Below are positions 39,001-48,761 of a stretch of 64,000 nt of DNA, piece after piece. Under the pieces are notes generated by a model. That model searched no databases and was not told where the DNA came from. It was given only the letters and a program-made list of their open reading frames with translations. Origin of the DNA: Ciona intestinalis (lineage: Eukaryota; Chordata; Ascidiacea; Phlebobranchia; Cionidae); assembly GCF_000224145.3 (NCBI RefSeq), contig NC_020169.2, positions 2,472,861 to 2,536,860 of the forward strand, read 5' to 3'. A program made the translations under genes and the position numbers. Every line of letters begins with the position of its first letter. Positions within the stretch are counted from its first letter, which is position 1.

Positions 39001-42000
39001 TGTATTCCACAACCCATGGATTTGTGAACCCTCTAGCAACCAATGTACCACTGACATCCTCACAGCCAGTAGTGACTACAGAGCAAATTTCTCACTCCTA
39101 CATAATGAGTGTCACAGGTAAATCAAATAACGTTTACTTATTTTTCTGTTAAAATCTGGAAAAAAAAGTATAATAACTATTGGAAAAAATACATTTTTGG
39201 TCTTATACTGCTTACACAACAAATTATTTTTAGATTTAAATTTGGAAAAAGAACAATAACTATTGGAAAAAAATAATACATTTTTCATCATACACTGTTA
39301 CATAACAAATTAAAATATTTTTAAAAATATGTTGGGTGTTTAACTTTGCAATAGTATATATTTCCATTGAGTAAATGTAAATGATAACAAACTATCCATG
39401 TGCTGACACCAACTATATTTTACTGAGCAGAGGGTGTGCAATTGGTAGGTAACATACTGGTGGTGTGCTTTAAAAAGATTAAAAATCCTTGCTGTACAAA
39501 AAAAATAACTGATCAACTAAAAAATTGTGAAAAAAAACTACAAAAAAAATCCTTCTCAAAAAAACATTAGTTTTCAGGTTCGGAAAAAAACATTTTTTCA
39601 AACATTAATTTTCAATTTGTAAAAACATTAATTTTTAGGTTCAACAAACAAAAAATTTGGGCCCACTTCAACAGTAGCTATAGCAACCGTGAACCAATCA
39701 GGTGGTAGCAGCGTGGTTGCCATGGAATCTCGTAATGGAGTTCCTTATCCAAGTTCTATGGACAGATCAAACCATTTTCCTTCTCTTGCTCAGAAAGTCC
39801 GAGCATCCGTTGCAATGGTACCAGTGTTATCAGAGTCGTTTGTCACCACCCCAACGCAGGTAAACAGTTTTGGGTTAAGCTGGCCTGTGGTCTGTTGTTA
39901 AACTCATCTGTGGGCATAGATGTCACATTTTAAAATTTTTTTTTTACACAAAATCTGGGGTGACTTTGTAAAAATTGCAGTTATATTCACTTTTAAAAAA
40001 AATATTTAAAAAAAAATGTTTTTTTATATTTATTATAAAATTTTAACAATATTTTTATTTTAGTTCCAGTGTTTACCAAAATATTTTTCTTCCCAGTTAA
40101 CCAGCGGCAACACTGTGGTCATAAATTCGAATATAAACGATCAACATGCAAGTCCCCAATTACACCAAGCAGATAGCTTACCACCAACCACCACTACCAA
40201 TGTGAAAAAGGTAAGTTATTTTTTCATAACACAAAATATTAAAACCACAAGATGTTTAAAAAAATATGAAGGATTTTTTTTAATTTTTAAATTTGTCAAA
40301 AATAAGCAAAAAAAATAAAAATAAGTGAAATTATGTTAAACAAATTAAAAATAAGTAAAATTATGTCTAAAAAAATAAAACCAAGTAAAATTATATCAAA
40401 AAAATTAAAAATAAGTGAAATTATGTCAAGAAAATAAAGAAGTTAAAATTATGTAAAAAAGTAAAACAAAGGAGTTTTTTTTTCTGTAAAATAAAGCTAA
40501 ATTAATTCCATTCATAAAAAAAACTCAAGCGAAAAAAGAATGATTTTAAATAAAGAGATAAACATTATTTCCACAGTCAACAGCACCAGTATCTTCCACC
40601 TCCGTAATCAAACTTGCTCCCGTACCAAACAAATTCCCTTCCCGTAGACGACAGAGTTTGATGTTGGGCGGACCTGAGGATCTGGAAACTGATGATAGCA
40701 AGTAAAATACTTTAATCAATCGCAGAATAACAAAAACTATAAACAAACTAAAGAATAAAATTGTATTTTTAGTCAATTTTACAACCAAAACAATTTTGCG
40801 TTCTAAAGATTTTCAAATTTTTTTCTGAATTTTTTTTGTTTTTTTCTACAAATCAATTTTGCAACTAAAGTTTTTTAATTTTTTTTAAGTATTTTTTTCT
40901 TCAAAAAAACTATAAACCTTATACATACTATGTTTACATAACTAAGCAACCATATTTTCAACAACCATAATTTTTTTCCAAATACTTGTTGTTGTTTTTT
41001 CTAAGAAACAAATCTAAACTTCATAGATTCTATTTTTTGTTTACATTAAATTAAGCAACCATATTTTCTACAACCAGAATTTTTTTCTAAATATTTTTTT
41101 TTACAAAACAAATATAAACTTCATAAATTCTATTCTATATATGCGTAACTAAGCAACCATTTTTTTAACCATACCTGTTTTTCTAAATTTTTTTTCTCGA
41201 AACTAATATAAACCTTATACATCTATTTTTGTTGTTCACCAGTTCACTTAACTAAGCAACCATTTTTCTAACCATTTGACCATATTTTCACCAGCGATGG
41301 GAAACCACGCACAGAAGATGATGTTGGTGATCAATCTTCCTCCTCCCAACACCAGGAGATAGAGGAAGAAGTCCAGGGAAGCAGGAGGAGCATCGAACAG
41401 AAAGCAAATATGAAAGAACAAGACTTCAGCAGAGACAGGTAACTTTACTTTTTTTTTTACACTAATAAATTATTTTTTTAAATAAATATGTTTTTATGTT
41501 TTAAATGTAAAATCTGTAAAGCCAGTTTTGCAATTTAAAAACACTAATCAGTTTTTTTTTAAAAGCTTTAAGTATGTTGTCATTTTATCTGTAAATTTGA
41601 TTCTTAATACAAATAGTGTTATCTGATCCAGTTTTGATTTAAAGATGAAAATATTAGCCATTTATATGTGTGAACCATTTAGGTCAAAATATAACGATTA
41701 GTAGTATTTGGTCTTTTTCTTATTCTGGTTGAATCTTGCCAGGACTTTACTTAAAACTTGTATTTTTTTAGTAAATTTAAACATAGTTTAAAAATAGAAG
41801 CAACGAAAATTTGACAAAAATCTTAAAAATGTTTTTTAATAGATTCAAATCTTTAAAAAAAATTATAAAACACAAATTGACAAAAAAAACAAACTTTTTT
41901 CAGGATTTTGGACCAAGTGAATTTTAAGGCACAATTCAGCCAACTTCCTCAGTTGAAACCAGAGTTGATACCAACACCTGGTACACCTAAGGAGTTGCCC

Positions 42001-44027
42001 ACCACACCTGATGTAGTGTTGCAAAGCTATAGAAAGAGAAGGAGAAATTCAACTGGTAAGTTAGCGTAAATTTAAAAAGGAGATTTTTATTTATCATGCA
42101 GCTTAGAGCTTTTATTAACGTTTTTGTGTAATAAAAAAAAAGTTTAGAGGCAGCATTAAATTGCTGTCTACTTTATACACTGTTTAAATAAATTTATTAT
42201 GTTAGCTTATAGTAGGGTGGGGGAAGATGGGACACCTTTAGAACATAATATCCAAATATCCTGATCGTGTTTTAATCAATTACCAACGGTATATAGAAGT
42301 CCTGTGAATACGGTTTTATAGTTATTTGAATGTTCTCTGTTTACTACCAAATGTGACGGGAAAGTAGGGTGTAAAAGTGTCTTATCTTCCCCCACCCTAC
42401 TGGTCTATATAATATTTACAAAACGTGTTTTTAACAAAAAAATCTTCTTTAAACTCTCTTTAAATATAATTAAATATGCACCATCTTACCCCAACCTACT
42501 ATAACCCACAAAACCCTTCTAATTTCAGATTCCCCGAACACCTCTAACTCCCCCATGCATAAACGTCGGCACAGAAGAAAGGGGAGCATGACGGGGTTGG
42601 AGGTTCCGTCAACCCCTTTATCTGCTGCCGGGTCTCGACCCACCTCTGCAGTGACCTCTAGCGGCCATTGTGAGGCTGATGTATTTACGTTCGATAACAG
42701 GGAAATGGTGGCACATAAAGGTGAGATTTAGGAGGTGTAGAATTTGTGTGTTTTTAAATGTATCCTTTTTTTTTCAAATTTATGTGGAAAATAGTAAATG
42801 CTATGTATGTTTGCCACCTTAAAATATAAGGTTGCTTCTTAGTCGGTTACTATTTTAGTTCATTTTGCATATTACTGCAGTATAAGCATTTAGATGTCCC
42901 AAACACCAAGTGTGTTATTAACAATGGCTAAAATAATTCATTTCACCTTGTACAAACATGTTTCCTCATAAAAAATGTTTCTATGGGGTATTTGGGCTTC
43001 GATAGTGGAACAATTTTCACATAAATTTTGTTGCACCAGTTATTTAACAAAGCTGCTCCCTAACATATAAGTATATTTACTATAAGTTTGACCTATTACA
43101 GATTCTGGATTACTAACATTAAAATGTTGTTCTCTCACATTAAAATATTTGATATTTAATTTATTTCCTATCAATATATTTGATCTTTCAAATCAAAATA
43201 TTTGATATTTCTCATTAAATTTTTTGATCTTTTTCAAGATGAATCTGACACATCAGAACCTCCCGATTCAAAAGGAAGCACTTTGCGTCAAATCCTTGAT
43301 CAGAGGAGGATGTTGGTCATCCAGTTGTTTGAGGAGCACAGTCTTTATCCTAACAGTGAGTCAGTTTTTTGGCAAAAAAAATTAAGGAGAAAAAAGTACA
43401 ATAAAATGTCTTTAAAGAAATGGTTTTGTCAAATTTTTTTAGCAGTTCTCGCACTGCATTTAAAAAACATATCGTCTAGATAAGTTATTTGGATAACTTT
43501 TTTATCGAGATTTATATTTTATGTTTATTCGTTGTGGGTTAAATCTAAAACCACTGTAATTACATACATTATTCCAATTGTAACATATGTTTTGTGAATG
43601 CTCCTTGCATTTTTTTCATGTTTAGTAATAAAAATTTTGAAAAAATGTTACAGTTTGTTAAAAAAATGTTGTTTGTCAAGACTGGCTCAAAAATCAGATG
43701 GTTAAACTGTTGTGTTTCATTTAAATAATATAAACACTGTTTTTTCAGCTCATGTTACCAATGAGTTCCAATCTCAACATTCGGACATTTTTCCATCGAA
43801 GAGCTGTTTGCAACTGAAAATTCGAGAGGTAAGTTTAAAAAAATTATAAAAAAAAATTTAAAAAAATTTTCAACTAAAACTTTTTTTTATATTTTTTAAA
43901 GGTGAGGCAAAAAATGATGCAAGTTCAGGGAGAAGATAAGTCCAAAGGATCAGTAGAGGATCAGTCCTCTTCTGCTGCATCCGGACTTGAGAAGGTTGAT
44001 GATCACAGAGCAGAGCAGTTTGTTTAA
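17970..44027 (+). CDS. CIC: Capicua transcriptional repressor, long form
   Basis: CIC is an HMG-box repressor acting downstream of receptor tyrosine kinase/ERK signalling. The 43-exon model keeps phase throughout: 2,607 residues, close to the vertebrate long form (about 2,500). Exons: 17970-18216, 18566-18709, 18873-19022, 19432-19614, 20080-20261, 20986-21069, 21367-21438, 21741-21856, 22254-22412, 22860-23111, 23359-23437, 23752-23977, 24286-24633, 24932-25166, 25450-25598, 26119-26331, 26622-26972, 27253-27483, 27881-28125, 28515-28595, 29041-29228, 29629-29775, 29946-30135, 30568-30753, 31119-31278, 31757-31857, 32328-32567, 33091-33189, 34102-34228, 35901-35984, 36223-36581, 36950-37022, 37613-37787, 38441-39117, 39639-39859, 40097-40210, 40577-40701, 41295-41438, 41904-42055, 42529-42720, 43239-43355, 43749-43828, 43902-44027. 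Residues about 303-446 are a conserved long-form N-terminal region; 632-660 hold [20 protein letters not shown], shared with vertebrate CIC-L. The HMG box begins near residue 1431 and the C1 motif spans about 2513-2572. An in-frame TGA at 17952 makes 17970 the first usable Met. The start of exon 21 could be 29038. Confidence 0.93.
19241..19395. repeat. three-copy tandem repeat in CIC intron 3
   Basis: Three units of about 50-65 bp share ATTTTGAGAAGAA, ATGTCTGCTATTGG and the TTATATTAT block. They lie just upstream of exon 4. Confidence 0.7.
19935..20020 (-). repeat. dispersed SINE-tail repeat, reverse copy
   Basis: The reverse complement contains GTACAGCAAGGCATGACA and CTGGCTAGAGTTG, a diverged copy of the GTTGGCCCA-type tail seen at 61295-61400. 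Confidence 0.45.
20318..20490 (+). repeat. hAT-end-like fragment followed by a 50-bp tandem duplication
   Basis: CAGTGGTACTTTTAACC at 20318 resembles the left end of the intact element at 33249, but no matching right end or target duplication is visible. At about 20407-20490 a unit containing GGCTAAAATAATAGCTCTAC is present twice in tandem, nearly identical. Confidence 0.55.
22454..22645 (+). mobile_element. 190-bp MITE, copy 1
   Basis: First of eight copies of a short inverted-repeat element. The shared family order is a terminus GGGGGAAGATGGGACACCTT, then AGCACATAATATCCAAATAT, CCTGATCGTGTTTTAAACAA, GGATACGGTTTTATAA, TTTACTACCAAATGGGA, and the inverted terminus. This copy is diverged (GGTGCTGGAAGACAGGACACC at the left). 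It lies in CIC intron 9 and has no coding capacity. Confidence 0.8.
25685..25760 (+). repeat. dispersed repeat fragment
   Basis: GATCCTTGTCAAGGGCCTGGG and GGTTCGGCCCA match the reverse complement of 30395-30475. It is likely a SINE-tail variant, in CIC intron 15. Confidence 0.5.
27505..27850 (-). mobile_element. composite SINE, reverse orientation, with partly duplicated tail
   Basis: Two tail copies in a row begin with TTATTTATCCTTGC, followed by GCTGATAACTTAGACAACA and the core with TGTCTTGCCC. The order matches the complete copy at 47880-48195. It fills most of CIC intron 18. Confidence 0.7.
28315..28425 (-). mobile_element. SINE tail fragment
   Basis: GAATGTAACTTACATATC through GTTATACACCTCATGCCCGC matches the SINE 3' tail in reverse. 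It lies in CIC intron 19. Confidence 0.6.
30395..30480 (-). repeat. dispersed repeat, reverse copy
   Basis: Reverse complement reads GTGGGTGAGGTCCTTGTCAA, matching 25685-25760 and, more loosely, 59750-59850 and 61295-61320. It lies in CIC intron 23. Confidence 0.5.
30568..31278 (+). other. CIC: CIC HMG-box exons and preceding basic/serine segment
   Basis: Exons 24 and 25 encode [40 protein letters not shown] and then [20 protein letters not shown], nearly identical to vertebrate CIC. This box, with C1, reads T(G/C)AATG(A/G)A sites. Just upstream, exon 23 ends in [19 protein letters not shown], at the place where the vertebrate protein has its RSK/14-3-3 serine region; the equivalent role here is inferred. 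Exon 27 ends EIDLKCRER, matching the conserved block after the box. Confidence 0.95.
32728..32800 (+). repeat. dispersed repeat fragment
   Basis: GGGATTTATGCCATAGTTGGCCCATCA matches the element at 3856-4000; it lies in CIC intron 27. Confidence 0.5.
33249..33547. mobile_element. short hAT-type MITE
   Basis: A 299-bp insertion in CIC intron 28 flanked by an exact 8-bp target duplication AACTAAAG (33241-33248 and 33548-33555). The ends are inverted repeats: CAGTGGTTCTTAAACTTTT at the left and CAGTTTAAGAATTGCTG at the right. CAGTGGTTCT-type ends with 8-bp duplications are classical hAT. No ORF. Confidence 0.88.
33820..34085. repeat. 60-bp minisatellite, about 4.5 units
   Basis: Units share AAACCACAACAAAATTAACC, a GGTTCTACTATATATA-type block and CCTTTTAAA. 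The array ends 16 bp before the exon 29 acceptor of CIC, so it occupies the branch-point side of that intron. Confidence 0.85.
34273..35636. mobile_element. 1.36-kb non-autonomous hAT-type transposon in CIC intron 29
   Basis: Flanked by the exact 8-bp duplication CTTTCATA (34265-34272 and 35637-35644). Ends are inverted: CAGGATTGTAAAA at the left, TTTTTACAATCCTG at the right. The subterminal motif ATCCGGACG occurs twice near each end. The interior is CpG-rich with no ORF of note; a 236-N gap (34785-35020) hides part of it, so a short coding segment cannot be excluded. Confidence 0.9.
34785..35020. other. assembly gap, 236 N
   Basis: Run of N inside the transposon at 34273-35636. Confidence 0.99.
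35685..35850. repeat. two-copy tandem repeat
   Basis: Units share CTCCTAAATACTGAAAAACA or its near match, then TTTTTTCTTTGAT and ACTAAAACAAA. It lies just upstream of CIC exon 30. Confidence 0.6.
36658..36836 (-). mobile_element. 190-bp MITE, copy 2
   Basis: Reverse orientation relative to copy 1. Terminus GTGTCCCATCTTCCCCCACC is intact at the right; flanks read TATA/TATA, consistent with a TA target. CIC intron 31. Confidence 0.85.
37051..37246 (-). mobile_element. 190-bp MITE, copy 3
   Basis: Same orientation as copy 2 and only about 215 bp away. Left terminus GGATGGGGAAGATGGGACACC. CIC intron 32. Confidence 0.88.
38125..38395 (+). mobile_element. SINE fragment with an inverted tail duplication
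   Basis: Core sequence (AAGACACTTAATGGCAGTTG, GTGGTCACTAATGGGTTGTTC) leads into the normal tail, then the tail is repeated in inverted orientation. GGTGTATGAAACAGAATACC to CTGTC and its near-perfect complement form a stem of about 38 bp (38251-38348) around a loop of about 24 bases. It lies in CIC intron 33. Confidence 0.75.
39151..39316. repeat. two-copy tandem repeat
   Basis: Units share AATAACTATTGGAAAAAA, ATACATTTTT and ACAACAAATT-type blocks; CIC intron 34. Confidence 0.55.
40318..40450. repeat. A/T-rich tandem repeat, unit about 33 bp
   Basis: Four units containing AAGTGAAATTATGTC or AAGTAAAATTATGTC; CIC intron 36. Confidence 0.6.
40905..41290. repeat. roughly 110-bp tandem repeat, 3 to 4 units
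   Basis: Units share TAACTAAGCAACCATATTTT, a TTTTTTTCTAAATA block and AACTTCATA. The last unit abuts the exon 38 acceptor of CIC. Confidence 0.7.
41904..43955 (+). other. CIC: CIC C-terminal conserved blocks including C1
   Basis: Exon 39 encodes [11 protein letters not shown] and [14 protein letters not shown], matching the vertebrate block before C1. Exons 41-43 encode [20 protein letters not shown], then [20 protein letters not shown] and EVRQKMMQ, which is the C1 motif that cooperates with the HMG box in DNA binding. Confidence 0.93.
42209..42402 (+). mobile_element. 190-bp MITE, copy 4
   Basis: Well-preserved copy with left end AGTAGGGTGGGGGAAGATGG and body CATAATATCCAAATATCCTG; CIC intron 39. 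A second right-end remnant (CCCCAACCTACTATAACCC) follows at about 42490. Confidence 0.9.
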
Positions 44028-45404
44028 GATGTGACTCGTTGAGGCAACACACTGTGATGTGAGGAGTTCTTTTCGTTTTTTTCTTACCAAAGTTCACACC
44101 ACCACCAGTTTTAGTTGTTTGCGCTTTTTACCGGAGCTTTTTCTGCCTTGGCTTCTCTTTGTATTTGTTCCCCACCTTTTCGAAGACAGAAGATGTAACT
44201 GTAAGCACAGGGGAGACAGGAATTTGATCATGAGAGGCATTTTTACCTGCGGTTGGTGGTCAGCGGCTGGCCCGCTGTTGTGAGATACAAGATTTGTGAG
44301 TTTTTACCTCGGCTATTGCAAGCTTCGCAGCGTATGTGTCTGAAGATGGTTTTTAGAGTTTTTTGCCAGGTGTTTTTCTACGGGAGTTTGGCATTGCGTG
44401 GTGTTTTCGCTTTCAGCGAGTTGTTGTTGTTGTTGCCCATCACTGCCTTGTCAACATCCTAGGCCAATTTTGAACTGTCAGAAACACAGTTTCTTTTCTT
44501 CAAGGCTTTGGGCTACCATGTCCGACAAGAGCCACGCTTTCTTTCCTTCTGTTGTATAAAGCGAAAATATTTTTATGTCTGTTAACTCAGCAGCACTTGT
44601 TCTATTTTATTTCATTTTACCCAGACAGCCCGAACCATTAGCTGATTTTTAACGCTAAGTGCTGTGCAGACATGGGAGTCAGTTTCTTGTACAGATTTAT
44701 GTTATATTCCTATTCCTTCTGCACAACTGTATATCACTTGCTCTAATTTCAAGAGGGTCAAAGTAAAAATCGCTGTTTTCAGCATTATATTCAATTATAT
44801 TGCTGCCGTTATTTTAATGCCTCTTTGTTTGTATTCTAACGTGGCACACTTGCGATTTCCATGTACTATATATTTTATTGTACAGCAAACCAGCCTTTCT
44901 TATTGCTCTTTTTTTGCTTTTGTTCCTTTTACGCCAACAATATACCCTCTCTGCGTTTTATTTGGCATTCACGCACACTGCACATAACCGCAACACCATG
45001 TTTTAAAAAGAAAGAGACCTACTAACAGCGCTGCGCCAATCACCTATTGTGCTTTATGTAGCATTTCAATTTCTCCCTTATAAATGTAAACATGACAATA
45101 CAATTTCTCTAACTGCGCCACAAACAGCTGTATCTCGCATTCATGGTTACCATCCCAGGTCTGGCTTTTGGTTTCTGATACTGCACTTAAAAAAGCAAAA
45201 AGAGAAAAACGAATTAGACTGCATCACATGTTAATGTATTTGGATTCACAGAAATAGAAATGTTATTTTGTTCACTTGGATAGTAATTGGATTGTGTACA
45301 TCCTTCCTATTTTTTCTTTTCATGTTCTTTTCCAGTGTCACCCGTTGTTGTAGTTAATGCAAATAACCACTTCAGTTCAATACAAGAGTCGCATTAGTGC
45401 ATAT
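44028..45404. other. between convergent CIC and GTF2H3 stops
   Basis: Contains the 3' untranslated regions of CIC (+) and GTF2H3 (-). The short plus-strand ORFs here are chance. No repeat family or clear canonical poly(A) signal close to either stop was seen. Confidence 0.5.
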
Positions 45405-47712
45405 TTACGTACCATTCGCAGGCAATGCTCTGCGTTTTTTTCTGCTTTTTGAAGCCAGCACCGGCGGCTTAAATGCAGTTTCACATGTAGAGCAAATTGG
45501 GCTAAACTGACAGAAAATTGACAAACACACAGAACAGACAAATCCAACATCCACAAGACTACGATGGCAAAAACATGCAGCTCTGTAATCAACTTCTCTT
45601 GGCCTGCTGCTCTGTGCAAGTACCAAGCTCTCTTTTCTCAGCTCAGCTTCAGTAAGAAAGGCAGTCTGTAAGTGGGTGATACCAGGTTATTTGTCACTAC
45701 CAGGTTATTTGTCACTACTACTAGTAAAGAACCCTACAGTATATTGTTGTATGAAAATTGATATTGCTTAAACCATAACGGATACTGTTCGAACATCAAT
45801 TGATAAATATTGTATTTTAGAAATATATATACACTTGTAACAACAAGAATCCTCCAGTACTTCACAGATTAGACTGTGGAAAGTGTTTGAGATTTGTAGT
45901 TTAGGGTTATTATTTAGGGATTAGTTACCATTAGTAGTTATAGGGGTTAGTAGTGTTATGGTAAACATAACAGGCTATAAAGGGATGATTCTTCACTAGC
46001 ACCAGTTAGTTAAATACCTCTATTACCCTTTTTGCATGGTCATTTTTATGCGCGTAAGTACTCGCAAAAACAAAGTTAACACGCATAACTTCATAAGCCT
46101 GTCATCTGCTGTAGAAGGTTGGTTGTTACTCGCATTATGCGAGTAAAGAAAAGTATTGTGGAAGTACAGTTTCACTTTTAAGAGCCTAATCTTTTTCGGG
46201 TATTATTTTTACAGGATTTAGTTGGTAATAGCACCATGAGGTGTTAAAACTTATTTTATTAACTAGATTTAACAATATTGCACTAAAATAAGCTTAGTGA
46301 ATGTTGATACGCGCATAAACAAAATGACCATGCAAAATTACGCCGTTAGCGAGTTATCATATGACGAGTTAATGCGAATCGCTATTCGCATTAACTTTTT
46401 ACCATGCAAAAAGGGTATATGTGTTACTTACAAGTAGATATTGAAGGAATGCATCTTGATGAGGAACTTTTAAGTACATTCCGCTTGTCATATCACAGGC
46501 TTGCTGAAGTAATCCGGAGTCTTGACCCAATATACAAGCATCAACTACAACTCGCTCTTTTTGTGCTGGAAACAAAAGTGTTATTTAGGTTTAAAAAAAG
46601 TAAAAGAATTGTACTACAGCAATATCACATTTCATCATTTCCTTAAAACACTCCGCACTGTACATTTTAAGATTCAAATTTTTTTTATAAAATCTTTATC
46701 AAGTTATGTTGTACTGTTTTCAGATGTGCGTTATAACAATTAAAGAACCAATTACCTGCAAATATAACATTCATGAAACTCATATACTGTGAAGCTGCGT
46801 CGTCTGCTGCTTTTATTACAAGTATCCGTGCGTTGAGTTTGGTATTACCTTGAGATTCAATCTGCATTCTATGAATATCTGTTTTGTTTTAATGCTAAGG
46901 AATTATTTACAATGGTGGTATAGTTTTTATAGACCTAAAACTATCAAATTATAATCAATTATAAAGTTGCATACAGTGTAACTTTAGACCTGAATGAGAA
47001 GTTTTAGCCAAAACACCTTCGTTATAACTTATAATGTTGTTAATATGCAAGTTATTAAGGATACAGCATAAAGCAATTGCCATGGACCCTGCAATAAGAG
47101 AGTCTCTTCTAATGTCATTTTTTTCACAACCGTCTCTCATAAGCTCTTTAAACTTGTCCGTTACGGAGTCATCAACTTTTGCAAAGTGTTCATATCTACA
47201 ATCACCACCAGCCTGGTCAGATATGCTTGCTTTTGATGGGTCAGGGGAATGGCTGCTCTCTTGTGCAGGGTAGAGAAATACACTGTAGTAATACAAAGTT
47301 TTTGTACATTAGAAAAAATGATAAAGGCGTGTTTTTATATATGTATTGTTTGGATACAAGATTGTGTTGTCTTTTTAGATTTACAAAGTGTTGAAGTGAA
47401 ATAATTTGCAATTTCGTTTTAAAGTTAACCTAGAACACACTATAAAAAAATGAAGGATTCACAGTAGCTAGCTATACTAAAGGTTCAGTCTATATCACTA
47501 TTCGTTGCATTAAGATACCTTTTAGTTGAATGGCTTGCAATAATAGCAAGCTTGTTGTCATGCCGTAACATAAGGTAGGAATTAACGAACACGAGAAGAC
47601 AGTCCAGACATTTTGTGATTTGCGCTTGTCCTTGTAGAGATTTAATTCCCCACCATACTGGATTTACGTCAAAAATAACTACTAAAAGTTGTCGTTCCTC
47701 TTCGTTCGCCAT
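45405..47712 (-). CDS. GTF2H3: TFIIH core subunit p34 (GTF2H3/TFB4)
   Basis: Structural subunit of the TFIIH core, which opens DNA in transcription initiation and nucleotide excision repair; it pairs with p44. Five minus-strand exons, all in phase: 47712-47519, 47282-47065, 46878-46756, 46565-46432, 45665-45405, giving 309 residues (human about 308). The N-terminal von Willebrand A-like domain starts [14 protein letters not shown]; later blocks are [38 protein letters not shown] and [18 protein letters not shown]. The C-terminal zinc-binding region has cysteines 254, 256, 267, 270, 275, 281 and 284 ([20 protein letters not shown]). The join at 47065/46878 splits a Tyr codon and restores CYIHRM, which fixes those borders. 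Intron 4 holds a 390-bp transposable element that ends 16 bp past the exon 4 donor. Confidence 0.96.
46026..46415. mobile_element. TA-flanked inverted-repeat element
   Basis: Begins CCCTTTTTGCATGGTCATTT and ends ACCATGCAAAAAGGG, flanked by TA on both sides (46024-46025, 46416-46417). A second inner copy of TGACCATGCAAAA and CGCGCATAA lies about 60-95 bp inside the right end. The interior is rich in GCG/CGC palindromes such as ACTCGCATTATGCGAGT. No ORF. It is unlike the 190-bp MITE. A Tc1/mariner-type or other TA-targeting family is likely. Confidence 0.75.
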
Positions 47713-47879
47713 GCTAAACTGGCAAAACAAAGATAACGCATTAACTTGGTTCACAATAAACTTTCCGAATGGGGAATCACCACAGATGTGTGTATATTAT
47801 GTCTGTGAGAATGACCCTGCCACAAACATACTATGGGGGTCGTGAGAATACTCCAATACGGTTTATGATTTTTTGAGTG

Positions 47880-48195
47880 AATGTAACTTTGTTTATCCTC
47901 GCGAAGGCGGAAAACGGCAGTCCTTAAAACACGGCTGTTCTGTTTCATATACCGTGTGCTAGCTTACGAGTTACCAAGTATGTTACTTTCTGAGTAATTA
48001 ATTTTTAGGGGGATTTTTTAAACTTATTTTTATGTATGGTTGATAATTTGGACAACAAATTAGTGACCACTTGGTTGAAGCAATTGCCGTTAAGTGTCTT
48101 GCCCAAGGACGTATATACGCTGACAATGGTGGCAGCGACGAGCCTCGAACCAATTATCTATTGGTTACAGGCAGGCGCGCTAACCACGCCACAAT
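47880..48195 (-). mobile_element. full-length tRNA-derived composite SINE
   Basis: Read on the minus strand, it starts with a tRNA-like head: A-box-like GTGGCGTGGTTAGCGCGCC, then B-box-like TTGGTTCGAGGC. A core with CTTGGGCAAGACACTTAACG and GTGGTCACTAATTTGTTGTC follows, and then a tail through AGCTAGCACACGGTATATGA and GGCAGTCCTT-type sequence to AACAAAGTTACATTC. It is about 316 bp and the best template for the other copies here. It may be the Ciona composite SINE known as Cics-1 (from memory, not checked). Confidence 0.88.
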
Positions 48196-48217
48196 TCTCT
48201 TTTTGGGTCGAGAAAAC

Positions 48218-48251
48218 AGAATGAATGTCCCATTTATCCCCACCCTACTAT
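48218..48251. mobile_element. MITE terminal remnant
   Basis: TGTCCCATTTATCCCCACCC followed by TACTATA matches only the right end of the 190-bp MITE; the rest is absent. Confidence 0.6.
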
Positions 48252-48761
48252 ACGACCTGAAACGAAGATCCAAAAAGTGTAGGCCTATTCTTGTTTTAAA
48301 TTAGAGGGCAACGGATTAAATACGGCATACAGCATCGAAATTGTTCGTTGTCAATTGATCAGACCTAAGTTTGATTTATTTTCGGGCGCTGTAAAAAAAA
48401 CTGTGACCGTCCCTTTTTTAGTGGGCATATAACAAACTAACTTTGCGGGTATAGTTGGGTACCTCTTGAATAGAAACACTGTTACAAGAGCCAACTAACA
48501 AAACAATTTGTGCGTGATCAATGTTTTGTCAAGTGTATGTATGTATTCAAGTTGAATAAGCAGACAGAGCTGCAGTTTCTAAAATATAGGTTATTTGCCT
48601 ATATCACGCAAGCGCTGTACATATTTTAGTGTTAAAACAGTATGACCCCGTGGAAAAACGGGCGCTTTAATTCTCAATGTTGTTATACCTAATAAACTAT
48701 AATAGACTAAAGCATTATTTGTATATTTAGTTTCAGAGTATTATAACCTCTTTTAATAACT

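Larger units (their letters stand above)
47713..48761. other. divergent promoter interval GTF2H3/HYKK
   Basis: The two start codons point away from each other. The interval contains a full-length SINE (47880-48195) and a MITE end remnant, leaving about 500 bp of ordinary AT-rich sequence upstream of HYKK in which I see no distinct motif. Confidence 0.5.

Noticed and set aside
44059-44987. Several short plus-strand ORFs after the CIC stop
   Set aside because: They lie in the presumed CIC 3' untranslated region, overlap in different frames and resemble nothing.
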